Below are positions 20,696 through 28,876 of a stretch of DNA of 64,000 nt, piece by piece. The notes under the pieces were generated by a model. It had not been told where the DNA came from. It made no database searches and was given only the letters and a program-made list of their open reading frames with translations. Both the position numbers and the translations under genes were made by a program. Positions within the stretch are counted from its first letter, which is position 1, and the number at the start of each line of letters is the position of its first letter. The DNA lies in the NCBI RefSeq assembly GCF_011758655.1, contig NZ_JAAMPA010000001.1, positions 1,364,001-1,428,000 on the forward strand, read 5' to 3'. The stretch is from Modestobacter marinus (GTDB taxonomy: Bacteria > Actinomycetota > Actinomycetes > Mycobacteriales > Geodermatophilaceae).

Positions 20696-22066
20696 GTGGC
20701 GGTCGTCGACGACATCAGCAGGCCGAGGGCCACGGCTCCGGAGTACGACCGGCAGCCCCCTCAGGACGTCGCTGCGGAGCAGTCGGTGCTCGGCGGCATG
20801 CTGATGAGCAAGGACGCGATCGCCGACGTCGTGGAGGTCCTGGCGGGCCCCGACTTCTACCGGCCGGCACACCAGGTCGTCTTCGACGTCATCCTCGACC
20901 TGTACGGCCGCGGTGAGCCCGCCGACGCGATCACCGTCGCCGCGGAGCTGAACCGCACCGACCAGCTGTCGAAGATGGGCGGCGCGGTCTACCTGCACAC
21001 GCTCATCGCCTCCACCCCGACCGCGGCGAACGCCGGCTACTACGCGGCGATCGTCGCCGAGCAGGCGGTGCTGCGACGCCTGGTCGAGGCCGGCACCCGG
21101 GTCGTGCAGCTGGGCTACGGCGCGGCCGGCGGGAAGGGCGACGTCGACGACATCGTCGACCGCGCCCAGCAGGAGATCTACGACGTCACCGAGAAGCGGA
21201 TGAGCGAGGACTACTCCCGCCTCGCCGACGTCCTGCAGCCGACGATGGACGAGCTCGACGCGATCGCCTCCCGGGGCGGCACGGCGCGGGGTGTCCCCAC
21301 CGGGATCCGTGACCTCGACGAGCTCACCAACGGCCTGCAGTCCGGCCAGATGGTGGTCATCGCGGCCCGACCTGGGGTGGGCAAGTCGACCTTGGGCTTG
21401 GACATCGCGCGGTCGGCCACGGTCAAGCACCACATGCCGGCGGCGATCTTCTCGCTCGAGATGAGCAAGCACGAGATCACCATGCGTCTGCTGTCGGCCG
21501 AGGCGAAGGTGCCGCTGCACCACATGCGCGCCGGCACGCTGTCCGACGAGGACTGGTCGAAGCTGGCCCGCCGGATGGGCGAGATCGCCGATGCCCCGCT
21601 CTACATCGACGACTCACCGAACATGACGATGATGGAGATCCGGGCGAAGGCGCGGCGGCTCAAGCAGCGCAACGACCTCAAGCTCATCGTCATCGACTAC
21701 CTGCAGCTGATGACCTCGGGCAAGAAGGTGGAGAGCCGCCAGCAGGAGGTCTCGGAGTTCTCCCGTGCACTGAAGCTGCTGGCCAAGGAGCTCGAGCTGC
21801 CGGTGATCGCCATGTCGCAGCTGAACCGTGGCTCGGAGCAGCGTCAGGACAAGAAGCCGATGCTGTCCGACCTCCGTGAGTCCGGCTCGATCGAGCAGGA
21901 CGCCGACATGGTGATGATGATCCACCGCGAGGACATGTACGAGAAGGAGTCCCCGCGGGCCGGCGAGGCCGACATCATGCTGGTCAAGCACCGCAACGGC
22001 CCCACCGCCAACGTCACCGTCGCCTTCCAGGGCCACTACTCACGCTTCGTGGACATGGCCAACTGA
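20696..22066 (+). CDS. dnaB: Replicative DNA helicase DnaB
   Basis: The ring helicase that unwinds DNA ahead of the replisome, 456 residues. N-terminal domain PPQDVAAEQSVLGGML; C-terminal RecA-like domain with Walker A RPGVGKST, IFSLEMSKHEI, the Walker B segment LIVIDYLQLM and SQLNRGSEQR. The frame is open upstream, but GTG 20696 has GAGGAGG eight bases before it and fits the family start. No intein interrupts the Walker A or other conserved motifs, unlike some mycobacterial dnaB genes. Regulatory signals upstream are listed separately. Confidence 0.96.
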   Translation: MAVVDDISRPRATAPEYDRQPPQDVAAEQSVLGGMLMSKDAIADVVEVLAGPDFYRPAHQVVFDVILDLYGRGEPADAITVAAELNRTDQLSKMGGAVYLHTLIASTPTAANAGYYAAIVAEQAVLRRLVEAGTRVVQLGYGAAGGKGDVDDIVDRAQQEIYDVTEKRMSEDYSRLADVLQPTMDELDAIASRGGTARGVPTGIRDLDELTNGLQSGQMVVIAARPGVGKSTLGLDIARSATVKHHMPAAIFSLEMSKHEITMRLLSAEAKVPLHHMRAGTLSDEDWSKLARRMGEIADAPLYIDDSPNMTMMEIRAKARRLKQRNDLKLIVIDYLQLMTSGKKVESRQQEVSEFSRALKLLAKELELPVIAMSQLNRGSEQRQDKKPMLSDLRESGSIEQDADMVMMIHREDMYEKESPRAGEADIMLVKHRNGPTANVTVAFQGHYSRFVDMAN

Positions 22067-22169
22067 TCGGCGTCCACCCGATCGGGGATACGAGACCCCA
22101 GCGACTCAACCATCGGTGCCCTGCTGCCGATGCTCCAGGAACGCTGCATCCACGACCTGGAGGTCCCCT

Positions 22170-22808
22170 GTGCTCTCGCTCCTGTCCGGCCTGTTCGCCA
22201 AGGCCCTCTCCGCCTCACTCGCTGGGAAGGTGGCGGTCGGCGCGACGGCGCTCGTCGTGGCCGGTGGCGGCGCTGCGGTGACCACCCAGGTGGTCACCGC
22301 GGCCGCCGAGCCGGTGGTCACCGAGGTCAGCACCGAGGAGCCGACCGCCGCTCCCGAGCCCACGGACGTGGCAGACGAGCCCTCGGACGCCCCCGAGCCG
22401 ACCGCGGTCCCCGAGGAGACGGAGACCCCGGAGCCCACGGCCGACCCGACCACCGACCCGACGGCCGAGCCGACCACCGAGCCGACCCCCGAGCCGACCC
22501 CCGAGCCGACGCCGACCGAGGAGCCTACGGCCCCTGAGGTGCCGGCCGAGCCGTCGGCCCCGGCCAACCACGGGCAGGCCGTCTCATCGGTCGCCAGGTC
22601 CAGCTTCGCCACGGGCCGGGAGCACGGCCAGGCCGTCTCCTCCGCAGCGCGCAACAAGGCGAGCAAGGGCGAGCCTGCCCCTGCCCCCGCGCCCGCCCCC
22701 GAGGCGGACAGTGCCGACGTCGTCGAGGTGACCGGTACCGCTGACGCAACCGGCAACGGCAAGAGCAACGGCAACGGCGGCGGCAACGGTCGGGGTGGCC
22801 AGGGCTGA
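22170..22808 (+). CDS. Secreted Glu-Pro-Thr-rich protein with duplicated HGQAVSS motif
   Basis: A 212-residue protein of unknown function. One hydrophobic segment near the N-terminus (LAGKVAVGATALVVAGGGAA) could be a signal peptide or anchor. The middle (about 50-135) is a low-complexity run of Glu-Pro-Thr and Asp-Pro-Thr repeats. It is followed by a tandem motif, HGQAVSSVAR and HGQAVSSAAR, 20 residues apart, and then a Gly/Asn-rich tail. GTG 22170 has GGAGG six bases upstream. It follows dnaB but with a 103-base gap. The Pro-rich part would span the cell wall; the HGQAVSS repeat is likely the functional unit. Confidence 0.65.
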   Translation: MLSLLSGLFAKALSASLAGKVAVGATALVVAGGGAAVTTQVVTAAAEPVVTEVSTEEPTAAPEPTDVADEPSDAPEPTAVPEETETPEPTADPTTDPTAEPTTEPTPEPTPEPTPTEEPTAPEVPAEPSAPANHGQAVSSVARSSFATGREHGQAVSSAARNKASKGEPAPAPAPAPEADSADVVEVTGTADATGNGKSNGNGGGNGRGGQG

Positions 22809-22823
22809 TCCCCCGCCCGACCT

Positions 22824-22840
22824 GAGCCCGTTCCGGGCTC
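22824..22840 (+). terminator. Short hairpin after the Glu-Pro-Thr-rich gene
   Basis: Perfect seven-base arms GAGCCCG/CGGGCTC with a three-base loop, 15 bases after the stop. A second, bulged hairpin (CGCGCCGGG/CCCGGCGCG) follows before the next gene. Confidence 0.5.
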
Positions 22841-22941
22841 GGTCTCCCGCGCCGGGTGGCGACACGTCGCCCGGCGCGCCCGGCAGGTCCACGGATCACC
22901 GCGGCACGGGACCTACCGTCGGGGCTGACCGACTCCCGGGG

Positions 22942-22955
22942 GCTCCACGTGAAAC
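22942..22955. other. parS-like variant overlapping a start codon
   Basis: GCTCCACGTGAAAC has a perfect right half of the parS consensus (CACGTGAAAC) and a weaker left half. The GTG at 22949-22951 inside it is the likely start codon of the HNH lipoprotein gene. Confidence 0.35.
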
Positions 22956-23845
22956 ACCGCATGACCGCGCTCGCTGCGCTGGCCCTGGTCGGCACCGCAG
23001 CCTGCGCGCCGGCCGGCGCACCACCGGCCACCCCGGGCGCGGACGCCGTCTCCGAAGCCGCCCAGCAGTCGACGTCCGGCGCCCCCACGGCTGGGCAGCC
23101 GGCCACCGACGTGCTGGCCACCCTGCCGGTCAAGGGCCGCGCGCCGAAGACCGGCTACGACCGGAACGAGTTCGGCGCCACCTGGGCCGACGTCGACCGC
23201 AACGGCTGCGACACCCGCAACGACGTGCTGGCCCGCGACCTCACCGGAGAGCAGTTCCGGCCCGGCACGCAGGACTGCGTGGTGGTCAGCGGCACGCTGG
23301 TCGACCCCTACACCGGCCAGACCATCGAGTTCCAGAAGGGCGACGCCAGCAGCGTCGACATCGACCACGTCGTCGCGCTGAGCAACGGCTGGCAGACCGG
23401 GGCCTTCGGCTGGGACGAGGACCGGCGCACCGCGTTCGCCAACGACCCGCTGAACCTGCTGGCCGTCGACTACGCCGCCAACCGGCAGAAGGGTGACGGC
23501 GACGCCGCGACCTGGCTGCCGGACGACCGCGGGTACCGCTGCGCCTACGTCGCCCGCCAGGTCGCGGTGAAGGCCGGCTACGGCCTGTGGGTCACCCAGG
23601 CCGAGCACGACGCCATCGCCCGCGTGCTCGACACCTGCCCCGGCGAGCCGGTCCCGTCACCGGCCGCACCCACTCCGGACGGTTCCGCGGAACCGCCCGC
23701 CGACGGTCCCGCGGAACCGCCGGCCGCCGACCCGTTCCCGAACTGCGAGGCGGCCCGCGCGGCCGGCGCCGCGCCGCTGCACCGCGGTGACCCGGGCTGG
23801 TCCGACCGGATGGACGGCGACGGGGACGGCACCGCCTGCGAGTGA
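22949..23845 (+). CDS. Secreted HNH (DUF1524-type) nuclease with Excalibur domain
   Basis: A 298-residue exported protein. An N-terminal signal ends in GTAACAP, a weak lipobox. The central part carries a GmrSD/DUF1524-like HNH motif: DIDHVVALSNGW, then NDPLNLLAVDYAANRQKGD, where the DH pair, the first Asn and the N-R-K segment are the expected catalytic residues. After a Pro-rich linker the last 36 residues form an Excalibur calcium-binding domain (FPNCEAARAAG, then DGDGDGTACE). This looks like an extracellular nuclease, possibly for DNA turnover or competition. The start could also be the ATG four codons later. Confidence 0.85.
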   Translation: MKHRMTALAALALVGTAACAPAGAPPATPGADAVSEAAQQSTSGAPTAGQPATDVLATLPVKGRAPKTGYDRNEFGATWADVDRNGCDTRNDVLARDLTGEQFRPGTQDCVVVSGTLVDPYTGQTIEFQKGDASSVDIDHVVALSNGWQTGAFGWDEDRRTAFANDPLNLLAVDYAANRQKGDGDAATWLPDDRGYRCAYVARQVAVKAGYGLWVTQAEHDAIARVLDTCPGEPVPSPAAPTPDGSAEPPADGPAEPPAADPFPNCEAARAAGAAPLHRGDPGWSDRMDGDGDGTACE

Positions 23846-23855
23846 CCGGGCCGGT

Positions 23856-24380
23856 TCACCCGGGCCAGCTCACCTCTCCGTCCGCACCGAGGACGGCGCC
23901 CTCGGCGGGCCGGTGCGGGGTCAGCCGGCCGTCGGGCATCACGTGGTCCACCGTCAGCCCGCGGGCCAACACGACCACGTCGGCGATCAGCCGCCGGTGG
24001 CAGCGCCACCACACGCTCTCGCTGCACATCACCGCCACGGTGCGGTCGGCCGCGGCGGTGAGCACGTCGCCCAGGGCGTCGGCGAACTCGGCGGTGCGGG
24101 TGTGCGCGGCGTACGCGGCGAACTGCGCCACCGTCCACCAGCCGTCGGCCACCGGCTCGCCGGCGAGGATCCGGCGCCGTCCGCCCAGCCGTTCCTCCCA
24201 GCGGTAGCCGACGCCCGAGGCGGGGAGCCACTCGGTGAGCGCCTCCCGGCGGACGTCGGGGTTGACCCGGCTGCCCGGGAACCGCCGGACGTCGACGAGC
24301 TGCTGCACCCCGGCCCCGGAGAGCCGGGCGAGCAGACGGGCCCGGTCGTCGGGGCCGTGGCCGACGGTGAGCAGCGGCAC
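23856..24380 (-). CDS. DUF488 family protein
   Basis: A 174-residue cytoplasmic protein of the DUF488 family. Family marks are TVGHGP at residue 5, DVRRFPGSRVNP near residue 30 and CSESVWWRCHRRLIAD near residue 118, where the Cys and CHR residues are conserved and probably catalytic. No established reaction is known. It overlaps nothing but lies nine bases after the cupin gene on the same strand, so the two are likely co-transcribed. Confidence 0.88.
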   Translation of the reverse strand: MPLLTVGHGPDDRARLLARLSGAGVQQLVDVRRFPGSRVNPDVRREALTEWLPASGVGYRWEERLGGRRRILAGEPVADGWWTVAQFAAYAAHTRTAEFADALGDVLTAAADRTVAVMCSESVWWRCHRRLIADVVVLARGLTVDHVMPDGRLTPHRPAEGAVLGADGEVSWPG

Positions 24381-24388
24381 CGTCGGGC

Positions 24389-24847
24389 TCAGTCCCGCAG
24401 GTTGAGCTGGTCGTGCCGGAGCGCGAACGCGTCGATCTCCTCGACCGACGGGGTGCGCCCACCGGCGTGCAGCTCCAGTAGCCCGGTGAAGTACTCCTCC
24501 CGCGGGATGTCGGGTGTGAAGAGGATCTGGAACCGCGCCCCGACGTCCGGGCCGACCGAGCGGAACCCGTGCACCCCGGACCGGGGGACGTAGACCAGGT
24601 CACCGGCGTGCGCCGTCGTCCACTCCCCATTCGCGAGCACCGCCAGCGACCCCTCGAGCACGTGGAACGACTCGCTGAACGTGCGGTGCAGGTGCGGCCC
24701 GGGGCCGCTGCCGCCCGGGGCCATCGTCACCTCGAACAGCCCGAAGTCGCCGCGGGTCTGCGCTCCGGTGGCGACGAACCGGGTGCGGCCCGCCGACGGC
24801 TGGTCGCCCCGCCAGGAGAAGGTCGCCGGGTCGGGGAGGAGGGTCAC
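24389..24847 (-). CDS. Cupin domain protein
   Basis: A 152-residue single-domain cupin. Motif 1 (GPHLHRTFSESFHVLEG) has the HxH, Glu and Gly in place, and motif 2 (GDLVYVPRSGVHGF) has the Pro-Gly-His, so a metal ion is probably bound. It could be a small oxygenase or isomerase, or a ligand-binding protein; the substrate is unknown. GTG 24847 is the start. First gene of a short minus-strand pair with DUF488, divergent from the secreted lipase-like gene. Confidence 0.83.
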   Translation of the reverse strand: MTLLPDPATFSWRGDQPSAGRTRFVATGAQTRGDFGLFEVTMAPGGSGPGPHLHRTFSESFHVLEGSLAVLANGEWTTAHAGDLVYVPRSGVHGFRSVGPDVGARFQILFTPDIPREEYFTGLLELHAGGRTPSVEEIDAFALRHDQLNLRD

Positions 24848-24866
24848 GCCCCACCCTTACCCACTG

Positions 24867-24895
24867 TTGTGACCGGTTGCACAGCAGGCTATGAA
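24867..24895 (+). promoter_or_regulatory. Sigma-70-like promoter of the lipase-like gene
   Basis: TTGTGA and TATGAA are separated by exactly 17 bases. Transcription would begin near 24902, after the in-frame ATG at 24891 and before the GTG at 24921, which supports the later start. Confidence 0.5.
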
Positions 24896-24920
24896 GAGGT
24901 CCCCGATCAATGGAGATCTC

Positions 24921-26825
24921 GTGACCCCACTGTCCTGGCGACGGACGTCCGCTGCCCTCGTCGGCGCGCTCGCCCTCACCACCGGCTTCTCAGCCGTTGC
25001 CTCACCAGCCCTCGCGAACCCGGTCAAGGCCACACCGGTCTCGGTCTTCCCCACCGACGACCTCACCGTCCCCGACCGGGGCCAGCTGACCGGCCGCCGG
25101 GTCGCGCTGCCGACCACCGACTGCGGTGCCCCGATCAGCTGCGGCCTGGTGCAGCAGCTGAACCAGCTCGACGGGTTCGACCTCGACCCGCGGATCGCCG
25201 TTCAGTACGACGCTGCGGTGGACCCGGCCCAGGCCGCCGCGCGGATCACCGTGCAGGAGGCGCGCGGCGGCTGGCGCACCGGCGTCGACCGCGTCGTCTG
25301 GGATCCGGCGACCAACACGCTGTACGCGCACCCGGCCGAGCAGCTCGCCCCGGGCACCACCTACCGGCTGCGGGTGCAGGGCGGCCCGTCGAACAAGGGC
25401 ACCCAGGAGTCGTTCACCACGATGAGCGCCCCCGACGGCCTGCTCGACCTCCGGCGGCAGATCGACAGCGGCTCCGCCTTCCGGTCCGCCGGGATCGCCG
25501 AGCCGGACCTGCGGGTGGAGGGCGCCTTCCCGGCGACCGGCACCACGGTGACCTGGACGCAGGACCAGGGCGCCACCGACGTGACCGCGCCCGTGCTGAT
25601 CCCGCAGGCGGCGACCGGCGGGACCGTCGTCTTCGGGTCCTACCTGGCCCCCACCTGGCTGACGCCCGACGTCACGATCCCCCAGACGCCGACCCGGGAC
25701 GCCGGCCCGGCGCCGGTGGGCCAGCAGCGGCTGCCCTTCGTCGCCGTGCTGCCCGCCGGTCCGCCGCCCCCGGGTGGCTGGCCGGTGGCCGTCTTCGGCC
25801 ACGGTTTCACCGCCAACGACACCAACGTGTTCCTCGCCGCCGTCGCCAACAGCCGGAACGGCATCGCCACCATCGGCACGAACGTCGTCGGGCACGGGTA
25901 CGGCCCGGACAGCTCCTACACGGTCACCAGCGGCGGCACCACGGTCACGCTGCCCTCCTACGGTCGCGGCGTCGACCAGGACGGCAACGGGGCCATCGCC
26001 AGCACGGAGGGGTCCTCGGCCACCGGCGCTGCCGCCGCCCAGTCCTCCCGGGACGCACTGCGGCAGACCGCGGCGGACGTCATGACGCTGATCCGCTCGG
26101 TGGGCGGCACGGACGTCGATGGCGACGGCACACCCGACCTGTCCGGCGAGGACGTGACCTACTTCGGCCAGAGCTTCGGCGGCATCTACGGCACCATGCT
26201 GACCGGCGCGGACCCGGCGGTGACCCGCTCGGTGCTCAACGTCCCCGGGGGCCCGATCACCGAGATCTCCCGGCTGTCCCCGGCCTTCCGGCCACTGACC
26301 GCCGCGGCACTGCAGGCCGCCGGGCTGCTCAACAGCACCGACCCGACCCGGACCTTCTTCCAGGAGCAGCTGCCCCTGCGCGGTGAGGGGCCGGTGACCG
26401 TCACCGTCCCGGGAGCCGTGGCCATCCAGGAGTACCTGGCCCGATCGACCTGGCTGTCCCGCCCGGGCAGCCCGGAGACCTTCTCCCCGTTGATCGAGCC
26501 GGAGCGGGTCCTCTTCCAGATCGCCTTCGGTGACCAGACGGTGCCGAACCCCACGTCGTACACGGTCATCGACGCCGGCGACCTGTGGTCACGGACCAGC
26601 CTGTACCGCAACGACAAGACGGCGAACGCCGCCAACAACCCGCATGCCTTCCTGCTCCAGCTGCCCCTCCCGGCGGCGTTGCAGGGGCAGGCGCAGGTGG
26701 CTGCGTTCCTGGGCCGTGCGGAGGTCATCGACCCCGACGGCGCCGGACCGGTGTGGGAGGTGCCGATCAGCGACCCGGACCTGCTCCTGTCGCTGAACTA
26801 CCCGCAGCCGGCCCTGCGGCCCTGA
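24921..26825 (+). CDS. Secreted lipase/esterase-like alpha/beta hydrolase
   Basis: A 634-residue exported protein. The signal peptide is ideal if read from GTG 24921 (LSWRRTSAALVGALALTTG up to SPALA), with GGAG just upstream; an ATG ten codons earlier is less likely because the promoter covers it. After about 150 residues of Ig-like sequence (GTTYRLRVQGGP) comes a hydrolase domain with the oxyanion segment VFGHGFTAND and the nucleophile elbow YFGQSFGGIYG. The layout recalls bacterial extracellular lipases of the Pla-1/cef kind; the substrate is unproven. It ends close to a convergent methyltransferase gene. Confidence 0.8.
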   Translation: MTPLSWRRTSAALVGALALTTGFSAVASPALANPVKATPVSVFPTDDLTVPDRGQLTGRRVALPTTDCGAPISCGLVQQLNQLDGFDLDPRIAVQYDAAVDPAQAAARITVQEARGGWRTGVDRVVWDPATNTLYAHPAEQLAPGTTYRLRVQGGPSNKGTQESFTTMSAPDGLLDLRRQIDSGSAFRSAGIAEPDLRVEGAFPATGTTVTWTQDQGATDVTAPVLIPQAATGGTVVFGSYLAPTWLTPDVTIPQTPTRDAGPAPVGQQRLPFVAVLPAGPPPPGGWPVAVFGHGFTANDTNVFLAAVANSRNGIATIGTNVVGHGYGPDSSYTVTSGGTTVTLPSYGRGVDQDGNGAIASTEGSSATGAAAAQSSRDALRQTAADVMTLIRSVGGTDVDGDGTPDLSGEDVTYFGQSFGGIYGTMLTGADPAVTRSVLNVPGGPITEISRLSPAFRPLTAAALQAAGLLNSTDPTRTFFQEQLPLRGEGPVTVTVPGAVAIQEYLARSTWLSRPGSPETFSPLIEPERVLFQIAFGDQTVPNPTSYTVIDAGDLWSRTSLYRNDKTANAANNPHAFLLQLPLPAALQGQAQVAAFLGRAEVIDPDGAGPVWEVPISDPDLLLSLNYPQPALRP

Positions 26826-26840
26826 CCGGCTCCCCGGGCG

Positions 26841-27431
26841 TCACCTCCTGCGCAGCACCGCGACCAGGAAGTCGGCGTCCGGGGAGTACGGCCGCAGGTC
26901 CCAGGTGGACAGCAGCACGTCCGGGGTCAGCCCGGCGCCCTCGGCGTCGGCCAGGAACTCCTCGAAGGGGTACCCGCGTCCCGCGCCGAAACCGACCGCC
27001 GCCCGGCCGTCCGGGCGCAGGTGGGTGCGGAACCGGCGGAGCACCTCGCCGCGGGTGCTCGGCGCCAGGAAGGCCATCACGTTGCCGGCGCAGACGATCC
27101 CGTCGAACTCCTCCGGCAGGTCGAGCTCGGCCAGGTCGCCGACGAGCCAGCGGGGCCCCGGGTGGTCGGCCTCGGCGGCGGCGACGAGCACCGGGTCGGC
27201 GTCCACCCCGACCACCTCGTGCCCGGCGTCGAACAGGACGGCGCCGACCCGGCCGGGACCGCAGCCGGCGTCCAGCACCCGCGCACCCCGGGGCAGCAGT
27301 GCGTCGACGAGCCGGGCCTCCCCCGCCAGGTCCACGCCCTCGGCGGCCAGCCGGCGGAACCGCTCGACGTACGCGGGAGAGTGCGCCGGGTCCTCCTGGG
27401 ACATCCGGCTCCAGTTGCTGAGCTCGACCAT
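26841..27431 (-). CDS. Class I SAM-dependent methyltransferase
   Basis: A 196-residue Rossmann-fold methyltransferase. Motif I is VLDAGCGPGRVGAVL (about residues 50-64), followed by the acidic end of strand 2 in VVGVDADPVL and a motif near residue 110 (GIVCAGNVMAFL). It resembles small-molecule methyltransferases that use a free SAM pocket; the substrate is unknown. ATG 27431 is preferred to the longer frame because it leaves 22 bases to the divergent dinB start. Confidence 0.85.
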   Translation of the reverse strand: MVELSNWSRMSQEDPAHSPAYVERFRRLAAEGVDLAGEARLVDALLPRGARVLDAGCGPGRVGAVLFDAGHEVVGVDADPVLVAAAEADHPGPRWLVGDLAELDLPEEFDGIVCAGNVMAFLAPSTRGEVLRRFRTHLRPDGRAAVGFGAGRGYPFEEFLADAEGAGLTPDVLLSTWDLRPYSPDADFLVAVLRRR

Positions 27432-27453
27432 GCGGCCATCATCGCGCGGCATC

Positions 27454-28815
27454 ATGGGGGGCGTGCGTCGGGAGCCCAGCATCCTGCACCTGGACCTGGA
27501 CGCCTTCTTCGCCGCCGTCGAGCAGCGGGACAAGCCCTCGCTGCGCGGCCGGCCGGTCGTCGTCGGGGGCACCGGGGGCCGCGGCGTCGTCTCCACCGCC
27601 TCCTACGAGGCCCGGGCGTTCGGCGCGCGCAGCGCGATGCCCACCGCCGAGGCGCGGCGGCTCTGCCCGCCCGGCACCGCCTTCCTGGGCGGCCGCTTCG
27701 CCGCCTACCGGCGGACGTCGGAGGTGGTGATGGCGCTGCTGCGCGAGCTCTCCCCGCTGGTCGAGCCGGTGTCCATCGACGAGGCCTACGTCGACCTGGC
27801 CGCCGGTGACCACGACCTGTCGGTCCCCGGCGTCACCGCGCTGGCCGCTGAGCTGAAGGCCCGGATCGCCGTCGCCACCGGTGGCGTCACCGGTTCGGTG
27901 GGGATCGGCACCTCCAAGGCGGTGGCCAAGATCGGCTCGGAGCTGGACAAGCCGGACGGGCTGACCGTCGTCCCGCCCGGGGAGGAGCTCGCCGTCCTGC
28001 ACCCCCTGCCGGTGCGCGCGCTGGGCGGGGTCGGTCCGGCGACCGCCGAGCGGCTGGCCCAGATCGGCGTCAAGACCATCGGCGACCTGCACCGGCTCTC
28101 GCTGGTCGACCTGACCAGCCTGGTCGGCCAGGCGCACGGCGCAGGGCTCTACCGGCTCGCCCGCGCCGACGACGACCGGCCGGTGGTGACCGACCGGGAG
28201 GCGAAGTCGGTCAGCGCCGAGGAGACCTTCGCCCGTGACCTGACCGACCCGGCCCGGCTGGCCGCCGAGATCGAGGCGCTGGCGACCCGGGTGGGCAGCC
28301 GGCTGCAGCGCTCGGGCACCTCGGGGCGGACCGTGACGCTCAAGGTCCGCCGCTACGACTTCAGCACCCTCACCCGGTCCCAGACCCTGGCCCACGCCGT
28401 CGACGACCCCCGGCAGATCGCCGAGGTCGCCCACCGGCTGCTCGGCGCCGTCGACCGCAGCGGCGGCCTGCGCCTGCTCGGCGTCGGCGTCTCGGGGCTG
28501 TCGCCCTACGCGCAGGGCGACCTCTTCGCCGAGGCCGCCGGGCCGGCGGAGGTGGTCGAGCCGGTGGAGGTGGTCGAGCCGGCCGAGCCGGTGGAGCTGC
28601 CGGCCGACCCGGAGCCGGGGCGCGCCGTCGTCGCCTGGTACCCCGGGCAGGACGTCGTCCACCCCGACCTCGGCTCGGGCTGGGTGTGGGGCAGCGGGCT
28701 CAACCGGGTGACCGTCCGGTTCGAGGGGCCGCGGACGACGCCGGGTCCGGTGCGCACGCTGGCCGCCGACGACCCCGACCTGCAGCCGGCCGACCCGCCG
28801 GACTGGGCCCCCTGA
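27454..28815 (+). CDS. dinB: DNA polymerase IV (Y-family)
   Basis: A 453-residue translesion polymerase. Catalytic residues are in HLDLDAFFAAVE near the N-terminus and SIDEAYVD near residue 110; the helix-hairpin-helix region (GVGPATAERLAQIG) and little finger (YDFSTLTRSQT) follow. A beta-clamp-binding-like sequence QGDLF lies at about residue 354. The protein continues for some 95 residues, with a Pro/Glu linker and a small conserved-looking module (HPDLGSGWVWG, then RVTVRFEGPR) not present in the shortest DinB proteins. The ATG at 27454 is chosen; a GTG three codons later is possible. No SOS box is visible upstream. Confidence 0.92.
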   Translation: MGGVRREPSILHLDLDAFFAAVEQRDKPSLRGRPVVVGGTGGRGVVSTASYEARAFGARSAMPTAEARRLCPPGTAFLGGRFAAYRRTSEVVMALLRELSPLVEPVSIDEAYVDLAAGDHDLSVPGVTALAAELKARIAVATGGVTGSVGIGTSKAVAKIGSELDKPDGLTVVPPGEELAVLHPLPVRALGGVGPATAERLAQIGVKTIGDLHRLSLVDLTSLVGQAHGAGLYRLARADDDRPVVTDREAKSVSAEETFARDLTDPARLAAEIEALATRVGSRLQRSGTSGRTVTLKVRRYDFSTLTRSQTLAHAVDDPRQIAEVAHRLLGAVDRSGGLRLLGVGVSGLSPYAQGDLFAEAAGPAEVVEPVEVVEPAEPVELPADPEPGRAVVAWYPGQDVVHPDLGSGWVWGSGLNRVTVRFEGPRTTPGPVRTLAADDPDLQPADPPDWAP

Positions 28816-28827
28816 ACGGGTGGGTCC

Positions 28828-28840
28828 GCCCCTTCGGGGC
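28828..28840 (+). terminator. Small hairpin after dinB
   Basis: GCCCC-TTC-GGGGC, 12 bases after the dinB stop codon. The stem is short, so only a weak terminator. Confidence 0.4.
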
Positions 28841-28876
28841 ATGCGCCGGACCCGGTGACCACGACAGACTGCCGAC

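Noticed and set aside
24655..24676. CACGTGGAAC half-site in the cupin gene as a parS
   Set aside because: The left arm (CGAG) does not fit; only one half is present. The same holds for the left half at 55259 in glpD.
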